NCBI RefSeq assembly: GCF_001280015.1
Contig: NZ_LGDV01000207.1
Span: 30,857-94,856, forward strand
DNA length: 64,000 bases
Origin: Streptomyces sp. MMG1121
Lineage (GTDB): Bacteria; Actinomycetota; Actinomycetes; Streptomycetales; Streptomycetaceae
Direction: 5' to 3'
Part shown: positions 29,148 to 37,648 of the stretch, in pieces
Layout of the letters: every line of letters starts with the position of its first letter
How positions within the stretch are numbered: the stretch's first letter is position 1
The notes under the pieces: model-generated
Seen by the model: the letters and a program-made list of their open reading frames with translations, nothing else
Told to the model about the DNA's origin: nothing
Database searches by the model: none
Position numbers and translations under genes: made by a program

Positions 29148-29567
29148 TCAGTTCTCGGCGATCTCCGCGTACAGCTGGGACAGTTCGGGGACGCCGCTCG
29201 CGGCCCATTCCCGCCCGGCGTCCGCGACCTCGATCTCCCGGCCGGAGGCCAGTCGTACGACGGGCTCGCCGTCGGAGCGGATCCGCCAGCCGGCGCCGGG
29301 CACGGTGCGCACCACGACCGTGCCCAGATAGAGCCCGGCGTCGTGGCCGAGCCAGGGCAGGGTCTCGGCGTCGTCACGCCAGCGCGGGACGAGCTGGTCC
29401 AGAGCCTCCAGGGAGGCCGGGGTGTCGTCGAGGCGGACGCCCGCCTGGGCCGCCTGCGCGCGCAGCAGGTCGCACTCGGACAGCAGTGCGGCGACCGACT
29501 CGGGGTCGGCCGGGAACGCCGCCCCACCGTTCTTCTTGTGCCGGTGGCCCAGGAACGGAAGGTTCAT
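29148..29567 (-). CDS. DUF6278-like hypothetical protein
   Basis: This 139-residue soluble protein begins MNLPFLGHRHKKNGG and contains LLSECDLLRAQAAQAGVRLDD, a helix (LEALDQLVPRWRDD) and a small beta region (GLYLGTVVVRTVPGAGWRIRSDGEPVV). I recall the pattern as DUF6278, widespread in streptomycetes next to exonuclease III. It starts 15 bases after the xth gene stop and is probably co-transcribed with it. Its function is unknown. Confidence 0.7.
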   Translation of the reverse strand: MNLPFLGHRHKKNGGAAFPADPESVAALLSECDLLRAQAAQAGVRLDDTPASLEALDQLVPRWRDDAETLPWLGHDAGLYLGTVVVRTVPGAGWRIRSDGEPVVRLASGREIEVADAGREWAASGVPELSQLYAEIAEN

Positions 29568-29582
29568 GGACCCAGCGTGGCA

Positions 29583-30362
29583 TCAGACGTCGAGGTCGAC
29601 CACCACCGGCGCGTGATCGGACGCACCCTTGCCCTTGCGCTCCTCACGGTCGACGTAGGCGTCCTTGACGGCCTGGGCGAACGGGGCGTTGCCGTACACC
29701 AGGTCGATGCGCATGCCGCGGTTCTTCGGGAAGCAGAGCTGGCGGTAGTCCCAGTAGGTGTACGGGTGGTCGTACTTGAGCGGGCGGGGCACGACGTCGT
29801 TCAGGCCCGTCTCGCGCAGCGTGGCGAGGGCGGCGCGCTCGGCGGGGGTGACGTGGGTGAGGCCCTCGAAGGCGGCCGTGTCGTAGACGTCTTCGTCCGT
29901 CGGTGCCACGTTGTAGTCACCCAGCACCGCGAACGGGCGGCTGCCGCCCGCGTCACCGGCGACGGCTGCCTTCAGCGCCTCGAACCACTGGAGCTTGTAG
30001 ACGTAGTGCGGGTGCTCCACCTCGCGGCCGTTCGGGACGTACACCGACCAGACGCGGACCGGGCCGCAGGTCGCGGAGATCGCGCGGGGCTCCTGCACAC
30101 CGTCGTAGCCCGGATCGCCGGGCAGGCCCTTGACCACGTCCTCGATGCCGAGGCGGGAGAGCACCGCCACGCCGTTCCACCGGCCGGTCGCGTGGATCGC
30201 CGACTCGTAGCCCAGCTCGCGCAGCTGGTCCGAGGGGAACTGGTCCTCGGCGACCTTGGCCTCCTGCAGGCAGAGCACGTCCGTGCCGCTGCTCTCCAGC
30301 CAGGCCAGCAGCCTCGGGAGGCGGGCGGTGATCGAGTTCACGTTCCAGGTCGCGATGCGCAT
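29583..30362 (-). CDS. xth: Exodeoxyribonuclease III / AP endonuclease
   Basis: This 259-residue EEP-fold nuclease starts MRIATWNVNSITARLPRL (catalytic Asn) and has the metal Glu in LCLQEAKVAEDQFP, the Tyr/Asp region VWSVYVPNGREV, DYNVAPTDEDVYD and the C-terminal SDHAPVVVDL His pair. It cuts at abasic sites and digests 3' ends in base excision repair. The length equals the family norm. It precedes the DUF6278-like gene and follows the metallo-beta-lactamase-fold gene by 36 bases; these genes all run leftward. Confidence 0.92.
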   Translation of the reverse strand: MRIATWNVNSITARLPRLLAWLESSGTDVLCLQEAKVAEDQFPSDQLRELGYESAIHATGRWNGVAVLSRLGIEDVVKGLPGDPGYDGVQEPRAISATCGPVRVWSVYVPNGREVEHPHYVYKLQWFEALKAAVAGDAGGSRPFAVLGDYNVAPTDEDVYDTAAFEGLTHVTPAERAALATLRETGLNDVVPRPLKYDHPYTYWDYRQLCFPKNRGMRIDLVYGNAPFAQAVKDAYVDREERKGKGASDHAPVVVDLDV

Positions 30363-30398
30363 GTCTCACAACCTACCCGGAGGGTCTGACAACCGGCC

Positions 30399-31034
30399 TC
30401 AGACCTCCGCCGAGGCTCCCGGCATCAGCCTCTGGTGGTCGGTGCCGCCCAGGGCGCCGATCTGGCGGTCGTAGATCGGGCGGGCGAGATCGGTGAGCAG
30501 GGCGTCGTGGACGTCATAGGCGCGCTGCGGCTTCAGCTCGCGGACGTAGTCGATGACCTCGGAGATCTTGTTCCAGGGGGCCATGACCGGGAGCATCAGG
30601 GTCTCCACGGCGTGGTCGGGGACGGTGAGGGCGTCACCCGGGTGGAAGACCTTGCCGCCGTCGATCAGATAGCCGACGTTGGTGATGCGCGGGATGTCGG
30701 GGTGGATCACGGCGTGCAGTTCGCCGTGGACCTGCACGTCGAAGCCGGCCGCGGTGAAGGTGTCGCCGTGGCCGACGGTGTGCACCCGGCCGGGGAAGGC
30801 CGCCGCGAGCTGGTCGGCGACGGACTTCAGCGTCCAGATCTCGGCGGCCGGGTTCGCCTCCAGGCCGGCCCGTAGCCGGCCCTCGTCGAAGTGGTCCGGG
30901 TGCTCGTGCGTGACCAGGATCGCGTCCGCGCCGACGGCCGCGTCCCGCTCGCTGAAGCCGCCGGGATCGATGACGAGGGTCCGCCCGGCCTTCTCCAGGC
31001 GGACGCAGGCGTGGGACTTCTTCGTGAGCTTCAT
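30399..31034 (-). CDS. Metallo-beta-lactamase-fold hydrolase (UlaG/YfkH-like)
   Basis: This 211-residue protein has the metal-binding motif VTHEHPDHFDEG, an Asp/His-bearing VFHPGDALT and a C-terminal AYDVHDALL. The start MKLTKKSHACVRLEKAGRTLVIDPG is typical of the single-domain metal-dependent hydrolases related to UlaG. The substrate is unknown. The ATG at 31034 was chosen because the domain begins there, although the same frame is open upstream inside the PcaL gene. It lies 56 bases after that gene in the same direction. Confidence 0.85.
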   Translation of the reverse strand: MKLTKKSHACVRLEKAGRTLVIDPGGFSERDAAVGADAILVTHEHPDHFDEGRLRAGLEANPAAEIWTLKSVADQLAAAFPGRVHTVGHGDTFTAAGFDVQVHGELHAVIHPDIPRITNVGYLIDGGKVFHPGDALTVPDHAVETLMLPVMAPWNKISEVIDYVRELKPQRAYDVHDALLTDLARPIYDRQIGALGGTDHQRLMPGASAEV

Positions 31035-31090
31035 GCTCCCTATCCTGCCGAAGGCCCGCCGGACCCGGTGGCACCCGGCTCGCCCGGTCT

Positions 31091-32380
31091 TCACTCGGCG
31101 GGCGTGGTCTCCTCCTGGATGACCTCCCGGGCCACCCGGAACGCGCTGTTCGCGGCGGGCACCCCGCAGTACACGGCGGCCTGGAGCAGCACCTCCTTGA
31201 TCTCGTCCGGGGTGAGGCCGTTGCGCAGCGCCGCCCGGACGTGGAAGGCCAGCTCCTCCAGGTGCCCGCCCGCGACCAGCGCGGTCAGCGTGATGCAGCT
31301 GCGGGTACGGCGGTCCAGGCCCGGCCGGTCCCAGATCTCGCCCCAGGCGTAGCGGGTGAGGAAGTCCTGGAAGTCCCCGGAGAACTCGTCGGCCCCGGCC
31401 AGCGCCCGGTCCACGTGCGCGTCGCCGAGCACCTCGCGGCGGATCTTCAGCCCGGTCTCGTACCGGTCGGACGGCCCGGGAGCCTGCGCCGGTACGGCGG
31501 CCGGGGCGATCTCGGCGAGCGGCACGGCCTGCGGCGGCGCGACCGGTACCGGGACGGCCGCCAGGCTCGGCAGTGCCGTCTGGCCGGTGTCGTACGGCTG
31601 CTGCCAGGCGGTGCCGAAGTGGTGCACCAGCAGGTCGGTGACGGCGGCCGGCTGCTCGACCGGGACCAGGTGGGAGGCACCGGGGACCACCGCGAGCCGG
31701 GCGTCCCGTATGCCGGCGACCAGGGTGCGGGCCTCGGCGGGGCCGGTGACCTGGTCGTCGGAGCCGACCAGCACGAGGGTCGGCACGCCGGCCCGGCCCA
31801 GCTCGGGGCGCACGTCGAAGGCGGCGAGTGCCTCGCAGGCGGCTATGTAGCAGCCCGGGTCGGTGGTGCGGACCATCTGCACGGCCCACTCGGTGATCGC
31901 GGGCTGGGCGGCGGCGAACCCGCCGGTGAACCAGCGGTCCGGCGAGGTCCGGGCGATCGGGTCGAGCCCGTTGGTCCGGACGATCACCCCGCGCTGGCGG
32001 AACTCGTCGGCGGTCCCGAACCGGGGCGAGGCCGCGACCAGCGCCAGCGAGGCGAGCCGCTCCGGGTGCCGCAGGGCCAGCTCGATCCCGATCGCACCGC
32101 CCAGCGCACAGCCCGCGTACCCGAACCGCTGCACACCGGCCGAGTCCAGCGTGGCCAGCAGCCGGCTCGTCAGCTCGGTGACGGAACCGGCCGGGTGGGC
32201 GGGGGCGCCGCCGTGCCCGGGCAGATCGAAGCGGAAGACCCGCCACTGCTTGATCAGCTCCGGTACTTGGCGGTCCCACATGTGCCATGTGGTACCCAGT
32301 GAGGGACCCAGGATCAGGACCGGAGCGTCTTCTGGCCCGTCAAAGCGGTATTGCAAGGTGTTCGGTGATGTCTCGCTCAC
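31091..32380 (-). CDS. pcaL: PcaL-type fusion: 3-oxoadipate enol-lactonase / 4-carboxymuconolactone decarboxylase
   Basis: This 429-residue protein joins two domains. Residues about 1-255 are an alpha/beta hydrolase like PcaD (LGPSLGTTWHMWDRQV, FDLPGHGGAPA, GSDDQVTGP, GASHLVPVEQP). After a Pro/Ala-rich linker, residues about 305-425 are a CMD domain like PcaC (YETGLKIRREVLGDAHVDRAL, then TALVAGGHLEELAFHVRAALRNGLT). Such fusions act in the protocatechuate branch of the beta-ketoadipate pathway. The nucleophile elbow reads GCALGG, with Ala where Ser is expected in GxSxG. The GTG at 32380 follows GAGAGG with suitable spacing; a GTG at 32404 is in frame. No other pca genes are in the window. Confidence 0.85.
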   Translation of the reverse strand: MSETSPNTLQYRFDGPEDAPVLILGPSLGTTWHMWDRQVPELIKQWRVFRFDLPGHGGAPAHPAGSVTELTSRLLATLDSAGVQRFGYAGCALGGAIGIELALRHPERLASLALVAASPRFGTADEFRQRGVIVRTNGLDPIARTSPDRWFTGGFAAAQPAITEWAVQMVRTTDPGCYIAACEALAAFDVRPELGRAGVPTLVLVGSDDQVTGPAEARTLVAGIRDARLAVVPGASHLVPVEQPAAVTDLLVHHFGTAWQQPYDTGQTALPSLAAVPVPVAPPQAVPLAEIAPAAVPAQAPGPSDRYETGLKIRREVLGDAHVDRALAGADEFSGDFQDFLTRYAWGEIWDRPGLDRRTRSCITLTALVAGGHLEELAFHVRAALRNGLTPDEIKEVLLQAAVYCGVPAANSAFRVAREVIQEETTPAE

Positions 32381-32483
32381 TCGTCCGAGCCTCTCATCTG
32401 TCACGAGATGTCACATCGCCGGGGTGAACCTAGCGGGCCTTGTCCCGCTCTCAACGAGTCACTCAGCTGGTAGTCCCCGTGGC

Positions 32484-33029
32484 TCACGCCTTCTCCCCCG
32501 CCGCAGCCCCGTGCAGGCCATCCCATGTGGTGGCGGCCCCGCGAAGATCCTCTACATCCGGCTTGACGTACCACCGCTTGGTCGTCTTTACGTTCGTATG
32601 CCCAGCCCATCGCGCGAGGATGTGGTCCGGGACACCGTTGTTGGCCAGGAAGGTGAAGCACGACGAGCGTGCGTCGTAGAGTCTGACGCGACGGAGTCCG
32701 AGAATCTCCATAAGCCGGTACGCGCGCCGACGAAGTTGCTTGATCGTGAAGGCATCCCCTGCTTCGTGCACCAACACGTAGCCGGACGCGACGTACGCCT
32801 GCCCCAGGGAGAGCCTCTCCTCCGCTTGCAGAGCCCTGAACGCCTTGAGAGCGGCTAGCACCAGAGCCGGCAGCGGCAGAACCCGCTCGCCCGCAAGAGA
32901 CTTGGTGTCCTTCTCCACTACGTATCGGTTGCCCACCATCGTGCGCGTGTTGGCAATGACAATCGTGGCGTTTTCCAGGTCAACGTCGTCCCACCGAAGG
33001 CCGCAGACTTCAGCTGGACGGAGCCCCAT
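32484..33029 (-). pseudogene. Tyrosine integrase, C-terminal fragment
   Basis: This 181-residue open frame covers only the catalytic half of a phage/ICE-type tyrosine recombinase. GLRPAEVCGLRWDDVDL carries the first catalytic Arg, RLYDARSSCFTFLANNGVPDHILARWAGHTNV the box-II region, and KTTKRWYVK the nucleophile Tyr. Full-length relatives exceed 380 residues; the SAM-like core-binding N-terminal half is missing. DNA upstream of 33029 does not continue the gene in any frame. It sits between PcaL and a cyclophilin gene and marks the change from conserved to accessory DNA. I see no tRNA or att repeat beside it. Confidence 0.75.
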
Positions 33030-33164
33030 CAGTGACGCGCCACCCGCCCGACGGCCCGCCCAGCGTCACGGCCAATTGCAGCACGAGGCGTTCAGCGATG
33101 GCTACTTCACATCACCGTGAGACCAGGCACACAGCTGGACCCACGGTGACCGCACCACAGTTCG

Positions 33165-33890
33165 TCAGGGCCGGCAGGACGGCCGGACGCTGAGCAGCTC
33201 GGTCCGCAGCACGGGCGTGCCGTCGACAGGCGCCGGGTCCTGCGAAGTCGGCTCGATACCGCCAGCCGCGATCTTGTCGAGCGTCTTCAGACCGGCGGCA
33301 CCGACAGTGCCGAACACCGTGTAGTCCGGTCGCAGCGCGGAGTCGCCGTAGACGACGAAGAACTGCGAACCGTTCGTGTTCGGCCCGGCGTTGGCCATCG
33401 CCAGCAAGCCGCGCCCGTAAAGGCGGCGGGCGCCGGTCGGATCGCTCGGTGCCGGCGGCAGGTCCACCGGCAGCTCGTCCTTGTACTCGTACCCCGGCCC
33501 ACCCTCGCCGGTGCCGGTCGGGTCGCCACACTGTAGGACCTTCAGCGTCGGGTACGCCGTCAGCCGATGGCACACCGTACGGTCGTAGAACCGGTGCCGC
33601 GCCAGGTGCACGAAGCTCTGGACCGTGCACGGCGCCTTCGCCCGGTCCAGACTCAGCGGGAGCGGGCCCTGGCTGGTGCGGACAGCCATACCGACCGTGC
33701 CGTGACTGGGGGTGTGCCGCGGGTCGGGCGGCAGGGGGACCCGCCGCGCCGCCGGCTCGTCCGGGGTCTGGGTGTACTGGCAAGGACCGTGCGTGGTGCG
33801 CGGCGGGGCATCGTAAGCGGAGGCGGTGGTGGTGCCCCCGGACACGGCCAACGCCGCTGCCGCCAATGCGGTCATGAGAACTCGGTTCAT
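33165..33890 (-). CDS. Secreted cyclophilin-type peptidyl-prolyl isomerase
   Basis: This 241-residue protein has a signal peptide (about 1-25, ending TTTASA) and a cyclophilin domain from about residue 65: VGMAVRTSQGPLPLSLDRAKAPCTVQSFVHLARHRFYDRTVCHRL, then GLLAMANAGPNTNGSQFFVVYGDS and YTVFGTV. The segment GYEYKDELP is retained. It should assist folding of exported proteins. Two Cys (CTVQSF, VCHRL) and two others may form disulfides. The ATG at 33890 has GGAGG with good spacing. It is monocistronic. Confidence 0.88.
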   Translation of the reverse strand: MNRVLMTALAAAALAVSGGTTTASAYDAPPRTTHGPCQYTQTPDEPAARRVPLPPDPRHTPSHGTVGMAVRTSQGPLPLSLDRAKAPCTVQSFVHLARHRFYDRTVCHRLTAYPTLKVLQCGDPTGTGEGGPGYEYKDELPVDLPPAPSDPTGARRLYGRGLLAMANAGPNTNGSQFFVVYGDSALRPDYTVFGTVGAAGLKTLDKIAAGGIEPTSQDPAPVDGTPVLRTELLSVRPSCRP

Positions 33891-34415
33891 CCTGCACACC
33901 CTCCAAAAGATCGCCAGATTTCGGAGCGGTCGCAGCCTAAAGTGCGGCCCGGCGGGCGAGAACCCGCCCGCAAGCCAAATCCACCTCCCAGCCTTCGGCC
34001 CGCGGCCGCAGGCCACTTCGTTCGGATGCAGCACAGCGTCGGCTGCGTTCCGGCAGACCGAGAGCGGTGTGGCCGGAGCGCATCGCGGGCTGGCGCCCGA
34101 CCTGGGTCCCAGCCAGTTGCGACCGTCACCCACCCGCGACGGATGGCCGGCGCTTGGTGGGAGACCGTCGGGCAGGAGCCGCTCCTTCCGGCGGCCGCGC
34201 GCCCGTGCCACGCTTCGCTGCGTCAGCCTGACGCATGGTGCTCATCCCATGGAAGGAATAGGTCATCGGTCGCCGGCGAGCGTGTGATCGTCCGCCCTAC
34301 GCTGTGTGTCTCGCCGCTCGCCGAGCGGCTCGCACCACTGGTGTGGAGCTTCTTCCCGCCCTGCCACGTTGGTCGAGGACCGGTGTCTGCGGGGCACGGA
34401 ACTGTCGGAGGGGAC
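33891..34415. other. Intergenic region before the Ig-like secreted protein
   Basis: These 525 bases lie between divergent genes for two secreted proteins. Short open frames occur in both directions, but their translations are low-complexity and unlike known proteins. Apart from the Shine-Dalgarno sites of both genes I see no feature. Confidence 0.4.
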
Positions 34416-34943
34416 ATGAGGTTTCCGGGGCGCAAGGCTGTCTCGGTCGCGGCCGTCGCGCTGACGTCGCTGGGCATCGGAGGGGGCACGGCGGCGAACG
34501 CGGCTGTGGGGGCGGCGCCCACGTGCAGCGGTTCCGAGTGCACGGACCTGGTGCCGGCCAATCTCTCGGCCAGCCAGGGTGCTTTGAACGTCACGCAGAT
34601 GCAGTTGGAGAACATCAGCGCGGTCGCCACCGACCCTCGTACCGGGCAGCCCCTGGTCGGCGTCAAGATCCAGTTCTACACCGTCGGAGGCCGCTTCCTG
34701 GGGGCGTCGTACACGAACCATGACGGCATGGCCGGGGTCAGCGCGCCGGAGAACTTCGGGCCCGGTACTGTCCAGGAACTGCTGGGCGGGTACGAGGCCG
34801 TACTGCTCGGCGATGGCGTCCACGCCCCGGCCAGCGCGCACGGAGCGATCACGATCGGCACGGACTGCTTCGTCAGCAACTGCCCTCCGGGCAGCGACCG
34901 CAGGCTGAAGCTGGACGTGGTGCCCGTGGTGTGGAGCCGTTGA
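34416..34943 (+). CDS. Secreted protein with predicted Ig-like fold
   Basis: This 175-residue protein has a clear signal peptide (about 1-29: MRFPGRKAVSVAAVALTSLG, cleavage after TAANA). The mature part has two close Cys (PTCSGSECTDL) and a C-terminal pair (DCFVSNCPPG). A beta-rich segment (SAVATDPRTGQPLVGVKIQFYTVGG, GASYTNHDGMAGVSAPE) looks like a bacterial Ig-like or carboxypeptidase-regulatory beta-sandwich. GTCGGAGGGGAC precedes the ATG at 34416. Its stop is two bases before the ATG of the S74-type protein, so both are expressed together. I do not recognise the family. Confidence 0.7.
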   Translation: MRFPGRKAVSVAAVALTSLGIGGGTAANAAVGAAPTCSGSECTDLVPANLSASQGALNVTQMQLENISAVATDPRTGQPLVGVKIQFYTVGGRFLGASYTNHDGMAGVSAPENFGPGTVQELLGGYEAVLLGDGVHAPASAHGAITIGTDCFVSNCPPGSDRRLKLDVVPVVWSR

Positions 34944-34945
34944 CG

Positions 34946-35320
34946 ATGCGCTTCCTGCCCCGACGACCCGGGACAGCCGGCAAAGGCGATGGGCACCCGC
35001 CCCACGCACCGTCCGCCGAGGCTGTCGCCCCGGCTCCGGGACACCCCGTCAACGGTCACCAAGTCCTCAGGGCGGTCGTCGGCCTTCCCGTCAGTACGTG
35101 GCGCTACCTCTGGGAGGCCGAGGACGTCCGGCACATCGGGCCGATGGCACAGGACTGGCACACGGCCTTCGACTTCCACCACGAGAACACGGGTGTCATC
35201 CCCACCGTCGACATCTGTGGGGTGGCAATGGTGTGCATCCAAGCGCTCAACCACCGCGTCGACGAACTCGTCGCTGAAGTCGAGCGCCTGCGAGCTGCCG
35301 CGGACAGGCCCACGGTCTGA
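34946..35320 (+). CDS. Free-standing S74-type intramolecular chaperone-like protein
   Basis: This 124-residue protein has a Pro-rich first third followed by the pattern of the C-terminal chaperone/auto-cleavage domain of phage tail fibres and endosialidases: LPVSTWRYLWEAEDVRHIGPMAQDW, then TVDICGVAMVCIQALNHRVDELVAEVERLR. The end is a coiled coil, as in that family, where trimerisation drives folding. In phages the domain is fused to a long fibre; here it stands alone, two bases after the secreted Ig-like protein gene. No signal peptide is visible. The classical Ser-Lys cleavage pair is not evident, so it may be only an oligomerisation domain. Confidence 0.65.
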   Translation: MRFLPRRPGTAGKGDGHPPHAPSAEAVAPAPGHPVNGHQVLRAVVGLPVSTWRYLWEAEDVRHIGPMAQDWHTAFDFHHENTGVIPTVDICGVAMVCIQALNHRVDELVAEVERLRAAADRPTV

Positions 35321-35520
35321 AGGCCCGGCGCGTCACGGGAAACGTGCCGGCTGCTCGCCGTGAAGAAGCGACAGCGCCACGAGAACGCATCCCGATCGGT
35401 CAGGCGGGGCAGCGGGAGGCCCACACTGCAGACCGGTAGGTGCCGGAGCGGCACGGCACGACGGGTGCGGGCGGTGTTCCTTGCAAGCTGCTGACGACGA
35501 AGACGTACCCGGGGCCGCCG

Positions 35521-35840
35521 CGGTGCCGTTGACGTACGCGTACGGCATCGTGACGGTCACCGGGAAGCCCAGGTTGGCCTTGGCGATGTTGGTGAGCTTG
35601 AAGCCCGAGCCCAGCGTGCCGCCGGAGGCGCGCTGGAAGGCGAGCTGCGCCACGTCGCCTCGACCTTGGGCACCGCCTGCGTCAGGAAGTCCCCGCGGTT
35701 GCCCTCCGGTGCGGGCAGCTCATCGGCGGCCGGGACCCCCTCACGTCTGCGGGGCGGCCGTCGACACCACCCCCGTACCAGTACCAACTCGCCTCAGTGT
35801 TCCTGAAGCCCGGTTGTGCGGAGCGTGAGTCATGCGCTGG
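35521..35840 (-). pseudogene. Frame-broken remnant of an unidentified secreted protein
   Basis: Reading leftward, three adjoining frames each hold a protein-like piece in a consistent order: RNTEASWYWYGG (near 35800), ADELPAPEGNRGDFLTQAVPKVEA (35650-35730), and AQLAFQRASGGTLGSGFKLTNIAKANLGF followed by PVTVTMPYAYVNGTAA (35520-35650). None has a start or stop of its own. This is best read as one gene decayed by at least two frameshifts. I do not recognise the family. The boundaries are approximate. Confidence 0.4.
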
Positions 35841-35844
35841 CCTG

Positions 35845-36096
35845 GTGTCCGAGGGCGCAGGGCGGGCCAGGGTAAGCATCTGCCGGTACTGCGGCGGACG
35901 ACTGAGGCCAGGAGCCCGGCCCGGGACGGAGTTCTGTTCGTCGGTGTGTCGGTCCAGGCAGTGGCGTCGGGAACGGTGGTTGCGCAAGCAGCCGGCGGCC
36001 GTTTCGGCTGCCGGCAAGGGCACGCCGGCTCGCGTACGGGCCGACCGGCACGGCCAGTCACGGCGTCACCAGGACGATCATCCACCGCCCCGGTAA
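35845..36096 (+). CDS. Possible small zinc-ribbon protein
   Basis: An 83-residue frame contains ICRYCGGRLRPGARPGTEFCSSVCRSRQWRRERWLR, a CxxC...CxxxC pattern resembling short zinc-binding modules in streptomycete small proteins. The rest is basic and low-complexity, no Shine-Dalgarno precedes the GTG, and it partly overlaps decayed DNA. It may be a real small gene or a fragment. Confidence 0.35.
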   Translation: MSEGAGRARVSICRYCGGRLRPGARPGTEFCSSVCRSRQWRRERWLRKQPAAVSAAGKGTPARVRADRHGQSRRHQDDHPPPR

Positions 36097-36169
36097 CGCC
36101 CGTTCAGGCTGGCGCTGCAAGCCGAAGGAGGCACTTCACGCGTTGGCCCGGCGCTGCGGCAGGGTGCGC

Positions 36170-37648
36170 TCATTCGCAGTAGACGTCCGCCCCGGGCCGT
36201 CGGCCGGTGGCCAGGAACCGAGAGACCGTCTCGTCTCCGCAGGCGTTGCCGTTGGCCAGGTAGGCCTCGTGACCGGTCGAGTTGACGGTGACCATGACGG
36301 CACGGCGGCCCAGGGCGGTACGGAGCTTGAGGGCGCCGCTCAGCGGGGTCGCCACATCGCGCTCGTTCTGGACAAGCATGATCCGGCCGTCCGGTCCGCG
36401 GTCGGTGATCCGCACCGGCGCCTGTTCCGGCCGCCACGGCCAGGCGGCGCAGACCATTGCGTTGCGAGGCATGCCCGCGGTCAGGGGGTACTTGGCGCGG
36501 CTCTCGTCAACGGCCTTCTGGTAGACAGCGGTTGACCGGGCCCAGGCGACGTCGTTGCAGATGGTGGCGGCGGCCACGCCGGTGAGGTTCTGCAGCACGG
36601 TGTCCGGGGGCGACTGCGGTGCGGGCGGGACCGAGCCCTTGCGCGCGGCCAGGATCAGCTGGGCCAGACCGGCGTAGTCGTCGGGGTCGTAGAAGCTGTT
36701 CAGCATGGTCTGGCGCAGGACGTTGCCGTTCAGCTCGGCCGGGTTGGCGCCGGGCCAGGGGATCGGGGCGCGGTCCAGGCGGGCGGCGAGACGGAGGAAG
36801 AGCGGGCGCACCTCGGCGGCCGTGCCGGCCAGCCGGTACGGATTGCCGGGCGCTGACGCCCACTTGGCGAAGACGGGGAAGTTGTCCTCGACGCCCACCT
36901 CGAACGCGGCGAGCCAGGCGCGCTCCGCCCTGACCGGGTCGGGGTCGCCGTTGCTGTCGAGGACGACGCGGTCCGTGCGCTGCGGGAACATCTGGGCGTA
37001 GACCGCGCCGACGTATGTCCCGTACGAGACGCCCCACGCCGACAGGCGGCGCTCGCCCAGCGCGGCCCGGATGCGGTCGATGTCACGGGCGTTGTCGACC
37101 GTACTGATGTGTCGTATCAACGCGCCGCCGTTGCGGGCGCACGCGTCCGCCATGCGCCGGGCGGTGGCCATGTTCCCGGTGACCGATCCGTCGGCGTCGG
37201 GCCAGGGCCGCAGCGCCGTCAGGGCGAGGTCGCCGTGGTCGACCCCGCAATCGACCGCGGTGGAAGGTGCGTTGCCGCGCGGCGCGAACCCGATCAGGTC
37301 GTACTGGTCCCGCACGGCCTGAGGAAGCTTCTGCCCCTTGCCGGACGGGGCGTCGAGGCTGTCGCCGCCCGGCCCGCCAGGGATGAGCAGCAAGGCGCCC
37401 CGGTGCGCCGACGGCTTCTCGCTGCGGATACGCGAGAGCGCCAGGTCGATCTTCGGGCCGTTCGGGTCGGCGTAGTCCATCGGCACTGTGAGGGTCGCGC
37501 ACTCCTGTCGGGGATCGAGGCCAGTGCCCTCACACCTGGCCCAGTGCAGCGGGCTGCCGGCACTGGCTGAGGCCGTGACCGGAGTGATCAGGCCGAGGAG
37601 GACTGCGGTGGCGGCGAGGAGTGAGGCGTTGCGGATGCTCTTCGTCAT
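36170..37648 (-). CDS. Secreted S33 tripeptidyl-aminopeptidase-like alpha/beta hydrolase (copy 1)
   Basis: This 492-residue protein has a signal peptide (about 1-30, ending TASASA). The S33 layout is complete: CATLTVPMDYADPNG, LLLIPGGPGGDSLD (oxyanion HGGP-like), FAPRGNAPS, DIDRIRAALGERRLSAWGVSYGTYVGAVYAQMFP (nucleophile Ser), MLVQNERDVATPLSGA (acid) and VNSTGHEAYLANGNAC (His). Enzymes of this type release tripeptides from extracellular proteins. The C-terminal Cys pair is usual. A related gene lies at 38463-40073 in the same direction, 814 bases upstream. Confidence 0.87.
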   Translation of the reverse strand: MTKSIRNASLLAATAVLLGLITPVTASASAGSPLHWARCEGTGLDPRQECATLTVPMDYADPNGPKIDLALSRIRSEKPSAHRGALLLIPGGPGGDSLDAPSGKGQKLPQAVRDQYDLIGFAPRGNAPSTAVDCGVDHGDLALTALRPWPDADGSVTGNMATARRMADACARNGGALIRHISTVDNARDIDRIRAALGERRLSAWGVSYGTYVGAVYAQMFPQRTDRVVLDSNGDPDPVRAERAWLAAFEVGVEDNFPVFAKWASAPGNPYRLAGTAAEVRPLFLRLAARLDRAPIPWPGANPAELNGNVLRQTMLNSFYDPDDYAGLAQLILAARKGSVPPAPQSPPDTVLQNLTGVAAATICNDVAWARSTAVYQKAVDESRAKYPLTAGMPRNAMVCAAWPWRPEQAPVRITDRGPDGRIMLVQNERDVATPLSGALKLRTALGRRAVMVTVNSTGHEAYLANGNACGDETVSRFLATGRRPGADVYCE

